Shown here: positions 22,888-32,347 of the stretch, piece by piece | How positions within the stretch are numbered: the first letter of the stretch is position 1 | How the letters are laid out: every line of letters starts with the position of its first letter | NCBI GenBank assembly: GCA_019429325.1 | Contig: JAHYJA010000004.1 | Location: 1-48,608, forward strand | DNA length: 48,608 bases | Direction: 5' to 3' | Source of the DNA: Bacteroidales bacterium | Lineage (GTDB): Bacteria; Bacteroidota; Bacteroidia; Bacteroidales; VadinHA17 | Program-made: the position numbers and the translations under genes | Notes under the pieces: generated by a model | What the model was told of the DNA's origin: nothing | Databases searched by the model: none | Seen by the model: only the letters and a program-made list of their open reading frames with translations

Positions 22888-24036
22888 TTGAAGAATTTCG
22901 ATGTGATTATCTGCGGGGCAGGTCCGGCAGGACTTACTGCCTCCCTGGTGCTTGGCAATGCCGGGTTAAAGGTTGCCCTGATCGATAAGGAAACTTCACC
23001 CGGGAATAAGGTGTGTGGTGATGCCATTGCCGCCTATGTGCCGAAGGTACTCACAAAGATATGCCCGGAATTTGCCTCTGCCTGGGAAAAATGCGACATG
23101 AAGAGCGCGGTGAATACCTGCAGGATTACCTCTCCCGGAGGGAAAACGCTGGACCTGCAGTACTCAGAGTCGGGGTTTATCTGCAGGCGGTCCGTTTTTG
23201 ACATGCTCCTTTTCGGCCTTGTGAAGCAGCTGCCGGGAATAACCATACTTGCAGGCACGAAAGTCAGGGATGTTAAAACAGATGAAAGTCATGTCGAAGT
23301 TGCAACAAGTGAGGATCAGGTGCTAAGGGGAAGGCTTGTCATTGGCTGTGACGGAGCCGGCAGTATCACAGCCAGAAGGCTGACTGATGCCAGGTCTGAT
23401 CTGACTCATTGCTCAGGGGCAGTAAGGGCTTATTTTAAAGATGTGAAGGATATTCCCCCTTTAACATTCGAGCTTCATTTCCTCAGGGACATATTGCCGG
23501 GCTATTTCTGGATATTCCCACTGCCGGACAATATGGCCAGCGTGGGATTGGGGCTTCCATCGCGGGTAATAGCGGCCGGTAAGATCAATCTGAAGGATAA
23601 GATGTTCCGTATTATAAAGGAGGAGCCCGGCCTGAAAGTCCGATTCGCAGATGCCGAACCGACCGGGACTCCTGAAGTCTCCCTGCTTCCTCTCGGCTCA
23701 CGCAGAGTGACTGTTTCCGGCAACCGCTTTATGCTGTGTGGCGATGCCGCATCACTTATTGACCCTGCTACCGGCGAAGGAACCGGCCATGCAATATTAT
23801 CCGGCAGGTATGCGGGATGGCAGGCGATGAGATGTTTTGAAGAGAATGATTTCTCTGCATCCTTCATGGAAGGATATGACAAATCCCTTTATGGCAAGAT
23901 CCAAAAACATAACCGGTTTCGGTATCTTATCCGGAAAACAGTGGTTTCCAGGCCTTATGCGATCAACGGTGTAATCAGCCTGGCTTTGAAAAATAAATTA
24001 ATAGCCAAAACCATTAAGAAAGCACTGGAACAATAA
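22888..24036 (+). CDS. FAD-dependent geranylgeranyl-reductase family oxidoreductase
   Basis: The 382-residue protein has the dinucleotide-binding motif GAGPAGLTASLVLGNAGLKVALIDKE at about residues 10-35. The GGR-family sequences KVCGDAIAAYVPKV and GDAASLIDPATGEGTGHAILSGRYAG (the second FAD-contacting motif) are also present. The family reduces isoprenoid double bonds in menaquinone or lipid side chains, but many members have other or unknown substrates. The frame starts at a TTG codon directly before the family N-terminus, because no upstream ATG fits. The isoprenoid synthase pair at 41802-44260 is far away, so a link between them is only speculative. Confidence 0.82.
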   Translation: MKNFDVIICGAGPAGLTASLVLGNAGLKVALIDKETSPGNKVCGDAIAAYVPKVLTKICPEFASAWEKCDMKSAVNTCRITSPGGKTLDLQYSESGFICRRSVFDMLLFGLVKQLPGITILAGTKVRDVKTDESHVEVATSEDQVLRGRLVIGCDGAGSITARRLTDARSDLTHCSGAVRAYFKDVKDIPPLTFELHFLRDILPGYFWIFPLPDNMASVGLGLPSRVIAAGKINLKDKMFRIIKEEPGLKVRFADAEPTGTPEVSLLPLGSRRVTVSGNRFMLCGDAASLIDPATGEGTGHAILSGRYAGWQAMRCFEENDFSASFMEGYDKSLYGKIQKHNRFRYLIRKTVVSRPYAINGVISLALKNKLIAKTIKKALEQ

Positions 24037-24119
24037 TTCTCTCCCTATTTTTTCATAACTTGTAAACTGAAGAGCAAGACATTATCAGATCATTGCGGCA
24101 AACTATAATTGTACCTGTT

Positions 24120-26360
24120 ATGAACCTTAAATTTATCTTTCCATTTTTACTTATATTATTGGTATGTTCATCCTGCGGACAAAAAAACAGCGGACCGGCA
24201 GATTATGTCAATCCTTATATCGGAAATATAAGCCATTTGCTTGTCCCGACATTCCCGACGGTACATCTGCCCAACAGCATGCTCAGGTTCTATCCCGACC
24301 GCGGTGATTTTACGGCATACAAAATGCAGGGTTTTCCGCTTAATATTCCATCCCACAGGTCAGGCAGGGTCTTTTCACTTATGCCCTTTACCGGGAAGCC
24401 TGAAGATCAGACTCCGAACCTGATGTATACTTATGACAATGAGGAGATAACACCCTACAGCTATTCTGTGCACCTGGATGAGCATGACATAAGGGTCAGG
24501 TTTGCTCCGTCAGAAAGATCAGGATTCTTCAGCCTGGAGTTCCCTGACGGGAAGGAGCACGGAATCATTTTGAGGACCAGGGGAAGAGGAAGTTTTATGA
24601 TCGGTGAGAACGGAATAAGCGGATATGATACTTATAACGGGGTTAAAGTATGGCTCTTCTTTGAGCCCGACCGGATGCCTGACCACATCACCGGGCTTTC
24701 AGAGGCAGAAAGAAACAGGATGCTGACCACGGGTTCGTCGGTTGAGGACAATCGCACTGCGCTCCTGCTCTCTTTTCCCCCGGACAATACAGGGGTAGTG
24801 AATATCCGGTATGGTCTCTCATATATCAGTGCCGGTCAGGCAGAGGAAAACATGAAAAACGATATCGGAAGCCGGGGTTTTACTGAGGTAGCCGGCCGGG
24901 CTAAGGAAATATGGAATTCAGTCCTTTCGCGGATTGAAGTGGAAGGCGGGACGGAAGATCAGAGGACTGTGTTCTATACATCATTGTACAGGTGCCACGA
25001 AAGGATGATCGATATAACCGAAAACGGTCAATACTACAGTGCCTGGAGCGGAAGGACAGAACCTGCATCCGACACTGCCTTCTACACCGACGACTGGGTA
25101 TGGGATACCTGGCTGGCCCTTCATCCCCTTCAGGTTATCCTTAATCCGTCGCGACAGGACGAAAAGATCACCTCATATATACGAATGGCCAGACAATCGG
25201 GCTGGATGCCTACCTTCCCGACCATTTCGGGAGATAATCACGCGATGAACGGGAACCACTCTGTTGCCGTAATACTGGATGCCTGGAACAAAGGGATCCG
25301 CAATTTTGACCTCGAAGAGGCTTATTATCACTTAAAACACACTATCCTCTCTGAAACAAAACTGCCCTGGGTCAGGGGCAATGCAACCTGGTTCGATGAG
25401 TTCTATGACAGGAACGGCTATTTTCCGGGACTGCAGAAAGGCGAAGCAGAAACACTTCCCGAGGTTCATTCCTTTGAGAAAAGGCAGTCAGTGGCCGTGA
25501 CACTTGCTGCCTCGTACGACGACTGGTGCATGGCGCAGATTGCCGGAATACTGGATAAAGAAGATGATCATGATTTCTTCCTTAAGAGAAGTCTGAACCA
25601 CAGGAATTTATTCAATAAAGAGACGGGCTTCTACCATCCCAGAGACAAAGACGGTAACTGGGTCCTGCCGTTCGATTACCGCATTGACGGGGGAATGGGG
25701 GCCCGTGACTATTATGACGAAAATAACGGATGGACTTATATCTGGCAGCCGTACCATGCTTTTGACGATCTGATCTATATGCTGGGAGGCATTGAAGGAT
25801 TTGATAACAGGCTCGATCAGTTTTTCAGCGAAGGCCTCGGGAGTTCCAAATGGATATATTATTCAACCATGCCAGACGCAACCGGGAATGTAGGACAGTT
25901 CGTTATGGGGAATGAGCCATCCATGCATATCCCATACCTTTATAATCTCGCTGGCAAACCATGGAAAACCCAGAAGCGCGTCAGGATGCTTATGGACACA
26001 TGGTTCAGGAATGATCTGATGGGGGTCCCGGGCGATGAGGATGGCGGAGGCCTGTCGGCTTTTTATGTTTTTTCGGCGATGGGCTTTTACCCGATAACGC
26101 CGGGAATACCTGAATACCAGATAGGAAGCCCTCTTTTCAAAAAAATAAAGATCAATCTGGAAAACGGAAAATCTTTCACCGTGGTTGCCAGGAACAATAG
26201 CCAGGTCAACAGGTATATCCTGTCGGCAACCCTCAATGGTGAACCTTTGAACAAAACGGTGATAACCCATAACGATATTATTGAAGGAGGCACCCTTGTC
26301 CTTGAAATGGGTGAATATCCCGATTATAAATGGGGTTCAGATGTAACAATACATAAATGA
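24120..26360 (+). CDS. GH92-family glycosidase, likely alpha-mannosidase
   Basis: GH92 enzymes are Ca2+-dependent exo-alpha-mannosidases. The 746-residue protein (ATG at 24120, after a TTG-opened extension) has a lipoprotein-like signal ending in VCSSC, so it is probably lipid-anchored. The family motifs are visible: DYVNPYIGN at the N-terminus, [27 protein letters not shown], a motif with catalytic Glu [26 protein letters not shown], and [25 protein letters not shown], whose Asp is the catalytic base. The C-terminal beta-sandwich ends in a GGTLVLEMG-type sequence. It overlaps the start of the sulfatase gene by 4 bp, so the two are coupled and may act on the same sulfated or decorated mannan/N-glycan. 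Confidence 0.87.
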   Translation: MNLKFIFPFLLILLVCSSCGQKNSGPADYVNPYIGNISHLLVPTFPTVHLPNSMLRFYPDRGDFTAYKMQGFPLNIPSHRSGRVFSLMPFTGKPEDQTPNLMYTYDNEEITPYSYSVHLDEHDIRVRFAPSERSGFFSLEFPDGKEHGIILRTRGRGSFMIGENGISGYDTYNGVKVWLFFEPDRMPDHITGLSEAERNRMLTTGSSVEDNRTALLLSFPPDNTGVVNIRYGLSYISAGQAEENMKNDIGSRGFTEVAGRAKEIWNSVLSRIEVEGGTEDQRTVFYTSLYRCHERMIDITENGQYYSAWSGRTEPASDTAFYTDDWVWDTWLALHPLQVILNPSRQDEKITSYIRMARQSGWMPTFPTISGDNHAMNGNHSVAVILDAWNKGIRNFDLEEAYYHLKHTILSETKLPWVRGNATWFDEFYDRNGYFPGLQKGEAETLPEVHSFEKRQSVAVTLAASYDDWCMAQIAGILDKEDDHDFFLKRSLNHRNLFNKETGFYHPRDKDGNWVLPFDYRIDGGMGARDYYDENNGWTYIWQPYHAFDDLIYMLGGIEGFDNRLDQFFSEGLGSSKWIYYSTMPDATGNVGQFVMGNEPSMHIPYLYNLAGKPWKTQKRVRMLMDTWFRNDLMGVPGDEDGGGLSAFYVFSAMGFYPITPGIPEYQIGSPLFKKIKINLENGKSFTVVARNNSQVNRYILSATLNGEPLNKTVITHNDIIEGGTLVLEMGEYPDYKWGSDVTIHK

Positions 26361-27955
26361 TCTGTATGAAGAAAAGTGCGAATTATTCAATGGGCCTGGT
26401 ATCGGCTGTAACTGTCAGCTTTCTCGCAGGCTGTTCCGGTGATACTGATTTCGGACAGCCAAATATCCTGATTGCGATTGCCGACGATGCCTCCTACCCG
26501 CATATGAGTGCATATGGCTGCAGCTGGGTCAGTACTCCGGGGTTCGACTATGTGGCTAAAAACGGTATCCTCTTTCAGAATGCCTATACACCAAATGCCA
26601 AATCCTCTCCTTCGAGGGCCTGTCTTCTCACAGGCCGCAACAGCTGGCAGCTCGAAGAGGCTGCCAATCATGTTCCGTTTTTCCCTCCGAAGTTCACAAC
26701 ATTCATGGAATCGCTTGGAAGGAACGGATATGAAGTCGGGTTCACCTCGAAAGGGTGGGCTCCCGGAGTTGCTCTCGACAGTGCAGGCAATCCGAGGCAG
26801 ATGACAGGCAGACCATTCAACACCAGAAAAGCTCCTCCTCCGGCCTCTGGAATCTCAAACTCTGATTATGCCGCCAACTTCGGGGATTTCCTTGATTCAA
26901 GGGATCCCGGCAAACCATTCTGTTTCTGGTATGGATCCCAGGAGCCCCACAGGAGATACGAGTACGGATCGGGCGTGGATATCGGAGGGAAAAGCCTGTC
27001 GGACATTGACCGGGTGCCGGGCTTCTGGCCCGACAATAATACCGTGAGAAACGACATGCTCGATTATGCCTTCGAAATAGAGCATTTCGACAGCCATCTG
27101 GTAAAAATGATTGATCTCCTCAGAAGCAGGGGTGAACTCGAAAATACCATTATCATAGTAACTTCCGACAACGGTATGCCTTTCCCCAGGGTAAAAGGAC
27201 AGGCTTACGAACTTTCAAATCATATGCCGCTGGCTGTCATGTGGGGTAAAGGGATAAAGAAGACTGGCCGGTCGGTACTCGACTATATAAGTTTCATCGA
27301 TTTTGCACCCACCATACTTGAACTTACAGGTATCGGACCGGAGAAGAGCGGAATGCAGCCGGTCGAGGGCAGGAGCTTTACCGATATCCTCTTCTCTAAA
27401 AAGAAGTGGTTCGTCGACAGATCCCGCGATTTTGTGCTGATAGGAAAAGAGCGGCATGATGTGGGGCGACCCGACGATGCAGGCTATCCGATAAGGGGGA
27501 TTGTAAAGAATAACTATCTCTATATTGCCAATTTCAAGCCACAGCGCTGGCCATCGGGAGATCCCTTTACAGGATATATGAACACCGATGCCAGCCCGAC
27601 AAAGACACTTATCCTCGAAATGAGACGCAACAGATCGTCTCAGGCTTACTGGGATCTGAATTTCGGGCTCAGGCAGGAAGAGGAGCTATATAATATCGGA
27701 AAGGACCCTGACTGCGTGATCAATCTCGCCAATGATCCGGGATTCAACAATACCAGGCGGGAACTGCGTTCACTGCTGATGGAGGAACTTCGGAGGCAGG
27801 GCGATCCCAGGGTGCTTGGCAATGGTGATATTTTTGACCGTTACCCCTATGCCTCAGATGCTACGCGGGATTTTTATAACAGATTTATCCGGGGTGAATT
27901 ATCCCGTCGGGCTGCCGGCTGGATTGATTCGACCGATTTTGAAAACCAGCCCTGA
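26357..27955 (+). CDS. Sulfatase, S1 family, Ser-type active site
   Basis: The 532-residue protein hydrolyses sulfate esters. An N-terminal signal with lipobox-like VSFLAGC (Cys26) suggests a lipoprotein. The formylglycine signature is SSPSR at residues 83-87, with Ser83 as the residue to be modified (C/S-x-P-S-R). Ser-type sites are matured by the radical-SAM enzyme anSME, which is not in this window. Metal-binding stretches include the early [20 protein letters not shown] and the later [32 protein letters not shown]. The first ATG (26357) overlaps the GH92 stop as ATGA, but a second ATG at 26366 is possible. The coupling to GH92 suggests a shared glycan target; the exact sulfated substrate is unknown. 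Confidence 0.88.
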   Translation: MICMKKSANYSMGLVSAVTVSFLAGCSGDTDFGQPNILIAIADDASYPHMSAYGCSWVSTPGFDYVAKNGILFQNAYTPNAKSSPSRACLLTGRNSWQLEEAANHVPFFPPKFTTFMESLGRNGYEVGFTSKGWAPGVALDSAGNPRQMTGRPFNTRKAPPPASGISNSDYAANFGDFLDSRDPGKPFCFWYGSQEPHRRYEYGSGVDIGGKSLSDIDRVPGFWPDNNTVRNDMLDYAFEIEHFDSHLVKMIDLLRSRGELENTIIIVTSDNGMPFPRVKGQAYELSNHMPLAVMWGKGIKKTGRSVLDYISFIDFAPTILELTGIGPEKSGMQPVEGRSFTDILFSKKKWFVDRSRDFVLIGKERHDVGRPDDAGYPIRGIVKNNYLYIANFKPQRWPSGDPFTGYMNTDASPTKTLILEMRRNRSSQAYWDLNFGLRQEEELYNIGKDPDCVINLANDPGFNNTRRELRSLLMEELRRQGDPRVLGNGDIFDRYPYASDATRDFYNRFIRGELSRRAAGWIDSTDFENQP

Positions 27956-28084
27956 ACGGAGCAGAAGATTTTTTTTATTTATCGAATTTTTTTTGTTAAA
28001 TTACCATTTTTATGATTCCGGCAAAAAATCAATGAAATTCGGAAAATAACATCACTCCTTTTATTAACCAAAATTAAATTCATC

Positions 28085-28288
28085 ATGGCTGTATTGAAAG
28101 TTATTGAAATCATGGCATCCTCGGCAAAGAGCTGGGAAGATGCTACCATCGAGGCTGTAAAAACCGCCGCTAAAACCGTGAAAGGAATAAAATCAGCTTA
28201 TGTCCAGGACATGAGCGTTGTTGTGAAAAATGACAAGGTGGTTGAATACCGGGTCAATCTGAAGATCTCATTCGAAGTGCTGAACTGA
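28085..28288 (+). CDS. Dodecin-family flavin-binding protein
   Basis: This 67-residue protein matches dodecin (VLKVIEIMASSAKSWEDATIEAVKTAAKTVKGIKSAYVQDMSVVVKNDKV). Dodecins assemble into hollow dodecamers that bind flavins (and CoA in some) and act as flavin stores or buffers. The length and the central WEDA motif, where Trp stacks on flavin, are as expected. It starts a unit with the BON-LysM protein (64 bp downstream) and DUF4126. The region before it is AT-rich, with no clear promoter box. Confidence 0.88.
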   Translation: MAVLKVIEIMASSAKSWEDATIEAVKTAAKTVKGIKSAYVQDMSVVVKNDKVVEYRVNLKISFEVLN

Positions 28289-28352
28289 TAAAGCAGGGCA
28301 GTCGTGATATAATCAAAAAGATCAAATCTTTAACCAGGCTAAATCAAACATT

Positions 28353-28820
28353 ATGGGACTTATTTCATTTATTAAAAACGCAGGGACAAAAATCTTTGGA
28401 AAATCCGGAGAGAAACAGGAACAGGAAAAAGCAGCTTTGATAGAAGCTCATATAAAAAAGTTCGGTTTCGATACAAGTGACATCAAAATAAAGGTTGATG
28501 ACGACAGGGTAATGCTGGCAGGAAGTGTTGACACCCTGGAGAACAAAAACAAAATCATTGTAACTGCCGGTAATATTGAAGGAATTTCTTTCGTTGACGA
28601 CTGGATCGTGGTAAAAAATCCTCCGGTTGTTGCACCGCCTGAACCTGAAAAACAGTTCTACACGGTTAAGAAGGGTGACTATCTGTCAAAGATTGCCAAA
28701 GAAGTTTACGGCAATGCAAACAAATACAATATTATTTTCGAAGCCAATAAACCAATGCTTAAGGATCCGAACCTGATCTATCCCGGACAGGTATTGGTTA
28801 TTCCTCCGCTCGAAAAGTAA
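28353..28820 (+). CDS. BON-LysM protein, Kbp/YgaU-like
   Basis: The 155-residue protein has a BON domain (about residues 30-85, with DTSDIKIKVDDDRVMLAGSVDTLENKNKIIV). A short Pro-rich linker follows. A C-terminal LysM domain reads FYTVKKGDYLSKIAKEVYGNANKYNIIFEANKP and ends LIYPGQVLVIPP. This architecture is that of E. coli Kbp/YgaU, a cytoplasmic potassium-binding protein that supports growth at high K+. There is no signal peptide, which agrees with a cytoplasmic location. Its stop codon is followed at once by the ATG of the next gene (0 bp), so translation is coupled. K+ binding is family knowledge and has not been shown here. Confidence 0.85.
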   Translation: MGLISFIKNAGTKIFGKSGEKQEQEKAALIEAHIKKFGFDTSDIKIKVDDDRVMLAGSVDTLENKNKIIVTAGNIEGISFVDDWIVVKNPPVVAPPEPEKQFYTVKKGDYLSKIAKEVYGNANKYNIIFEANKPMLKDPNLIYPGQVLVIPPLEK

Positions 28821-29399
28821 ATGAGTCCCGAGGTTCTCACATCTGTTGCAATCGGAATTGGATTGAGCGCCAGTTGCGGATTCAGGGTTTTCGTTCCTAT
28901 GCTCGTGGCATCTATTGCAGCAAAGCTGGGGATTTTTCCTGTAAACGAAGGTTTTCAGTGGCTCGCAACCTGGCCGGCGATCCTATGCTTTGGAACCGCT
29001 ACCGTTGGTGAGATTCTTGCATATTATATCCCTTTTATTGACAATCTGCTTGATAGTCTGACAACGCCTCTTGCCATCGGTGCGGGCACCTTGCTTGTTA
29101 CGTCAGTCCTGCCGGTTGACAATGATATGCTTAAATGGATCATGGGATTTATTATCGGGGGAGGAGCTGCCGCTACTGTTCAGGGAGGTAGTGTGCTCGC
29201 CCGGCTGGCTTCAACCAAGATGACTGCAGGCACCGGCAATGCTGTCGTTGCCACCGGAGAACATGCCGCTGCATTCGGCACTTCGATCCTTTCGCTTTTT
29301 ATGCCTCTTGTCATTACCGCTATTCTCATTGTTGTGATTTTCTGGTTAATTATGAAGTTCGGTAAAAGAATTATTACCAGAAATCCGCAAAATGGATAA
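28821..29399 (+). CDS. DUF4126-family membrane protein
   Basis: The 192-residue product is a multi-pass membrane protein of the DUF4126 family. The N-terminal sequence SVAIGIGLSASCGFRVFVPMLVASIAAKLG and several Gly/Ala-rich helices (GAGTLLVTSVLP, GFIIGGGAAATVQGG) are seen. The C-terminal helix ends in a basic cluster (KFGKRIITRNPQNG). The function is unknown. The start codon directly abuts the stop of the BON-LysM gene, so the two are almost certainly co-expressed; a role in osmotic or ion homeostasis is inferred from that neighbour only. Confidence 0.78.
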   Translation: MSPEVLTSVAIGIGLSASCGFRVFVPMLVASIAAKLGIFPVNEGFQWLATWPAILCFGTATVGEILAYYIPFIDNLLDSLTTPLAIGAGTLLVTSVLPVDNDMLKWIMGFIIGGGAAATVQGGSVLARLASTKMTAGTGNAVVATGEHAAAFGTSILSLFMPLVITAILIVVIFWLIMKFGKRIITRNPQNG

Positions 29400-29501
29400 C
29401 CTACGGAAGAAAAGCACGAAATATAATCTTCCTGTTTAACAAAATAGATTAATTTTATCTGATATTAGTGCAAAATCTTTTACGATTATATTGAAATTAT
29501 A

Positions 29502-29924
29502 ATGAATTCAGATACTTCCATCGTGGGCCCATCAAGGTGGGACAGGGTAAAAAGAAGAACCAGAAAAATCTTCAGGTGGTTCCTGGCTCTGTCGATAATC
29601 TTCCTGGGCGCTTTTATTTACTGGAAGTATTTCTATACTTACAGCGAAGGTTACCGCGCCGGGCTGCTGCAGAAGTTTTCGAACAAGGGAACCATCTTTA
29701 AAACTTATGAAGGGGAAATGATCCTGAGCAGTGTTTCCAGCACGTCGAATGTCGCCATCGCATCTGAAAAATTCTTCTTTTCTGTCATTAATAAGGAGCT
29801 TGTTCCACAATTCGATACCCTGCAGGGAGAAAACGTAATCGTACATTATATCCAGAAGAACGGAGCCGTTTTCTGGAGAGGAGATTCAAAATATCTTGTG
29901 GATAGTATAAAATTAAGGCGATAA
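29502..29924 (+). CDS. Small single-pass membrane protein of unknown function
   Basis: The 140-residue product has a basic N-terminus (RRTRKIFR), one transmembrane helix (about 24-40, WFLALSIIFLGAFIYW), and a soluble domain of about 95 residues with YSEGYRAGLLQKFSNKGTIFKTYEGEM. I recognise the sequence as a conserved Bacteroidetes protein. Some database entries name such proteins 6-phosphogluconate dehydrogenase, but nothing here supports a Rossmann fold. The positive-inside pattern places the soluble domain outside the cytoplasm. It converges on the HerA-like gene, 26 bp away. Confidence 0.7.
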   Translation: MNSDTSIVGPSRWDRVKRRTRKIFRWFLALSIIFLGAFIYWKYFYTYSEGYRAGLLQKFSNKGTIFKTYEGEMILSSVSSTSNVAIASEKFFFSVINKELVPQFDTLQGENVIVHYIQKNGAVFWRGDSKYLVDSIKLRR

Positions 29925-29950
29925 ACAGCTTTTCCTCTCTCCCTGAATCC

Positions 29951-31519
29951 CTAAATGACCTTTTTCAGGATTCCCATTACCCCTCTGATAAATGTGGCAC
30001 TCGTAAGTACTTTAACAGCAGGATGTATCGTTGTTCTCCTGCTCCTCGTTGTTGTAGTTCTGCGTGACGGAGTCCGGGGTGCAGGGGTTCGGGATGTCGT
30101 GCGTTCTCCAGCTCTCTCCTTCTCCCTCTCCTTCCTCGCTGCCTCCTCAGCAGCCTGTTTTTCTATGATGCTTATCTTCCTTGTCAGTATCTCATAAGCG
30201 CTCTCCCTGTCGATCACCTGATTATATTTTCTCACCAGGTCAGAGGCCCGGTTTATTGTGTCAAGTTCCTGTTGCGACAATATATCCATTCTTCCCATGG
30301 GAGCCCTCATCATAGTCGCGGCCAGGGGTGTGGGTATCCCTTTTTCGTTAAGGGCAGTTACCAAAGCCTCTCCGGTACCAAGCGAGGTGAGTACTTCATC
30401 AGTCTTATAGTAGTCTGAAAGAGGAAAGTTCTCTGCAGTAAGTTTTATGGCTTTCCGGTCTATTGCAGTAAAGGCTCTGAGGGCATGCTGTACTTTAAGA
30501 CCGAGCTGGGCTAGAACACCGTTGGGGACATCCATGGGATTCTGGGTAACGAAGAAGACCCCGACGCCCTTTGACCGGATAAGCTTGACGATCGTTTCGA
30601 TCTGGTCAAGGAGTGCCTTGCTTGCCTGACTGAAAATGAGATGTGCCTCATCAATGAAGAGGACCAGCTCCGGTTTATCCATATCGCCCCTCTCGGGCAT
30701 TTCATTATAGATCTCCGCAAGAAGGCACAGCATAAAGGTAGAAAAGAGTTTTGGCTTATCCTGGATATCTGTAAGCCGGATTATGTTGACATATCCGTTT
30801 CCGTTCCTGTCGCGCCTCATGAGATCCCTGATGTCGAACGAGAGCTCTCCGAAGAAAAGGTCGGCCTCCTGCTGTTCAAGCTCGATCAGCTTCCTGAGTA
30901 TGATGCCCGTAGTGGCAGGAGATATCTTGCCATAATCTTTTTCAAGCTCTTTTCTGCCCTCCTCCGTAACAAACTGAATTACTTTTTTAAGGTCTTTCAG
31001 ATCGAGTAATGGCATATGATTGTCGTCGCAGTATTTAAAGATGATTGCCAGCACCCCTCCCTGTGTATCGTTAAGGTCGAGTATCCTTGAAAGAAGCACA
31101 GGTCCGAACTCAGAGATCGTGGCTCTGAGCCTTACCCCCTCCTGCCGCGATAACGACAACAACTCCACCGGGGTTCCCTTTGCTGAATATGGCAGGCCTA
31201 TCTTCGTATGCCTGTCGGTAATGAAAGGGGTTTCTGTTCCAGGCATTGCCAGTCCGCTGAGGTCCCCTTTTACATCCATCAGAAGAACCGGAACGCCTTT
31301 TTCAGAGAGCTGTTCTGATATGACCTGAAGGGTTTTTGTTTTGCCGGTGCCGGTGGCACCTGCGATCAAACCGTGCCTGTTCATCGTTTTCAGAGGAACC
31401 CTGATAAGGGTGTCCGGAAGGACCTCGCCCTGAAGCATTGCCCCGCCAAGAACGATAAAATCGCCCTTGCATGTATATCCCTTATTTATAGCTTCTGCAA
31501 AATTCTCTCTTTTATCCAT
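29951..31519 (-). CDS. HerA-like ATPase, DUF853 family
   Basis: This 522-residue ATPase resembles the YjgR/DUF853 branch of HerA-FtsK enzymes. The Walker A motif GATGTGKT is at residues about 54-61 and a Walker B-like LVLFIDEAHLIF at about 300. The insert DVKGDLSGLAMPG and the block IKLTAENFPLSDYYKTDEVLTSLGTGEALV are typical of the family. The last 70 residues are a charged, Ala/Glu/Arg-rich coiled part followed by a Thr/Arg/Pro-rich disordered tail (TSRTPAPRTPSRRTTTTRSRR). I use the ATG at 31519, because the frame to 31609 has no family homology. Function is probably nucleic-acid or protein remodelling, not defined. Confidence 0.82.
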   Translation of the reverse strand: MDKRENFAEAINKGYTCKGDFIVLGGAMLQGEVLPDTLIRVPLKTMNRHGLIAGATGTGKTKTLQVISEQLSEKGVPVLLMDVKGDLSGLAMPGTETPFITDRHTKIGLPYSAKGTPVELLSLSRQEGVRLRATISEFGPVLLSRILDLNDTQGGVLAIIFKYCDDNHMPLLDLKDLKKVIQFVTEEGRKELEKDYGKISPATTGIILRKLIELEQQEADLFFGELSFDIRDLMRRDRNGNGYVNIIRLTDIQDKPKLFSTFMLCLLAEIYNEMPERGDMDKPELVLFIDEAHLIFSQASKALLDQIETIVKLIRSKGVGVFFVTQNPMDVPNGVLAQLGLKVQHALRAFTAIDRKAIKLTAENFPLSDYYKTDEVLTSLGTGEALVTALNEKGIPTPLAATMMRAPMGRMDILSQQELDTINRASDLVRKYNQVIDRESAYEILTRKISIIEKQAAEEAARKEREKERAGERTTSRTPAPRTPSRRTTTTRSRRTTIHPAVKVLTSATFIRGVMGILKKVI

Positions 31520-31629
31520 TATTAAGATTTGATTAGGTGTAACGGATTTGTAATTCTGCAATTTAACAGTTTTAAATAAATTTCCATGAACAAAATCCGA
31601 GAATTTCAACTTATTGAGAACTGATCAGG

Positions 31630-31657
31630 CTACCTGAGGAATGATATCCCCAGGTAG
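31630..31657. promoter_or_regulatory. Hairpin in the intergenic region between HerA-like and DUF1508 genes
   Basis: CTACCTGAGG and CCCCAGGTAG can form a stem of seven plus two base pairs with one mismatch around an 8-nt loop. It lies between two divergent genes. It may be a regulatory site or a leftover repeat; there is no T-run directly after it. Confidence 0.3.
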
Positions 31658-31673
31658 TAAGATTTTCAGGATT

Positions 31674-31703
31674 TTTGTTTATCAGAAAAAAATAGTATAT
31701 TTA
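31674..31703 (+). promoter_or_regulatory. Candidate Bacteroidetes promoter for the DUF1508 gene
   Basis: TTTG at 31674-31677 and TATATTTA at 31696-31703 are separated by 18 nt and match the -33 and -7 elements with one deviation (final A for G). The gene begins 55 nt downstream. Confidence 0.4.
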
Positions 31704-31757
31704 GACTTATAAAAATAACACTGAATTTTTCATATCTTCTAACTAATATTTTTAAGT

Positions 31758-32093
31758 ATGGCAAAATTTGAAGTTTACCAGAGTGGTAAGAAAAACGAAT
31801 TCCGTTTCCGGCTGAAGGCTGATAACGGACAGATCATCCTGAGCAGTGAGGGTTATACATCCAAACCGGCATGTTTGAACGGCATCGAGTCAGTAAAGAA
31901 GAATTCTGCTGATGCAAAAAGATTCACAAAAACCACAACTCCAACAAACATGTTTCGTTTTGCAATTACGGCTGCGAACAGCCAGATCATCGGCACAAGT
32001 CAGAACTACAAGACCGAAAGCGGCCGTAACAACGGGATCGAATCAGTTATGAAAAATGCCGCCAGGGCTGAGGTCAAAGAGTTGGAAAAATAA
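31758..32093 (+). CDS. DUF1508 (YegP-like) protein with two repeats
   Basis: The 111-residue cytoplasmic protein contains two copies of the DUF1508 motif. The first runs over residues about 3-52 (FEVYQSGKKNEFRFRLKADNGQIILSSEGYTSKPACLNGIESVKKN). The second runs over about 65-107 (FRFAITAANSQIIGTSQNYKTESGRNNGIESVMKN). Each repeat gives a beta-hairpin plus helix, and the two form one globular fold in YegP-type structures. Function is unknown. It stands alone with its own probable promoter and is followed by the palindromic element at 32129. Confidence 0.87.
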   Translation: MAKFEVYQSGKKNEFRFRLKADNGQIILSSEGYTSKPACLNGIESVKKNSADAKRFTKTTTPTNMFRFAITAANSQIIGTSQNYKTESGRNNGIESVMKNAARAEVKELEK

Positions 32094-32128
32094 ACCTGCT
32101 TAGAAGTAAACTGGTACGACACTAATAT

Positions 32129-32281
32129 GAGGTTGCCTCAAAGGCAAAAATCCATTAACCGCTGAGATCGCAAAGGAGTAACGCTAAGAACGCAAAGAAT
32201 TGATAATATGGCTCTTTTCTTTGCAGCCTTTGCGTCGACTTTGCCTTCTTTGCGGTCAGAAAAGATTTTTGAGACAACCTC
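32129..32281. repeat. Palindromic interspersed element, copy 1
   Basis: A 14-bp outer inverted repeat, GAGGTTGCCTCAAA (32129-32142) against TTTGAGACAACCTC (32268-32281) with one mismatch, encloses an inner element at 32149-32260. The inner left arm (32149-32197) matches the reverse complement of 36253-36301 at 43 of 49 positions. Right and left inner ends are themselves imperfectly inverted (AACCGC...CGCAAAG against CTTTGCGGT). No coding potential is seen. It looks like a MITE-like or REP-like repeat; no transposase for it is in the window. Confidence 0.65.
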
Positions 32282-32347
32282 TTATTAATTTTATCGTGGC
32301 AGATCAGAAAATATTGCGCCTGCTGTTTAAACCAAAAATACTCTGAA

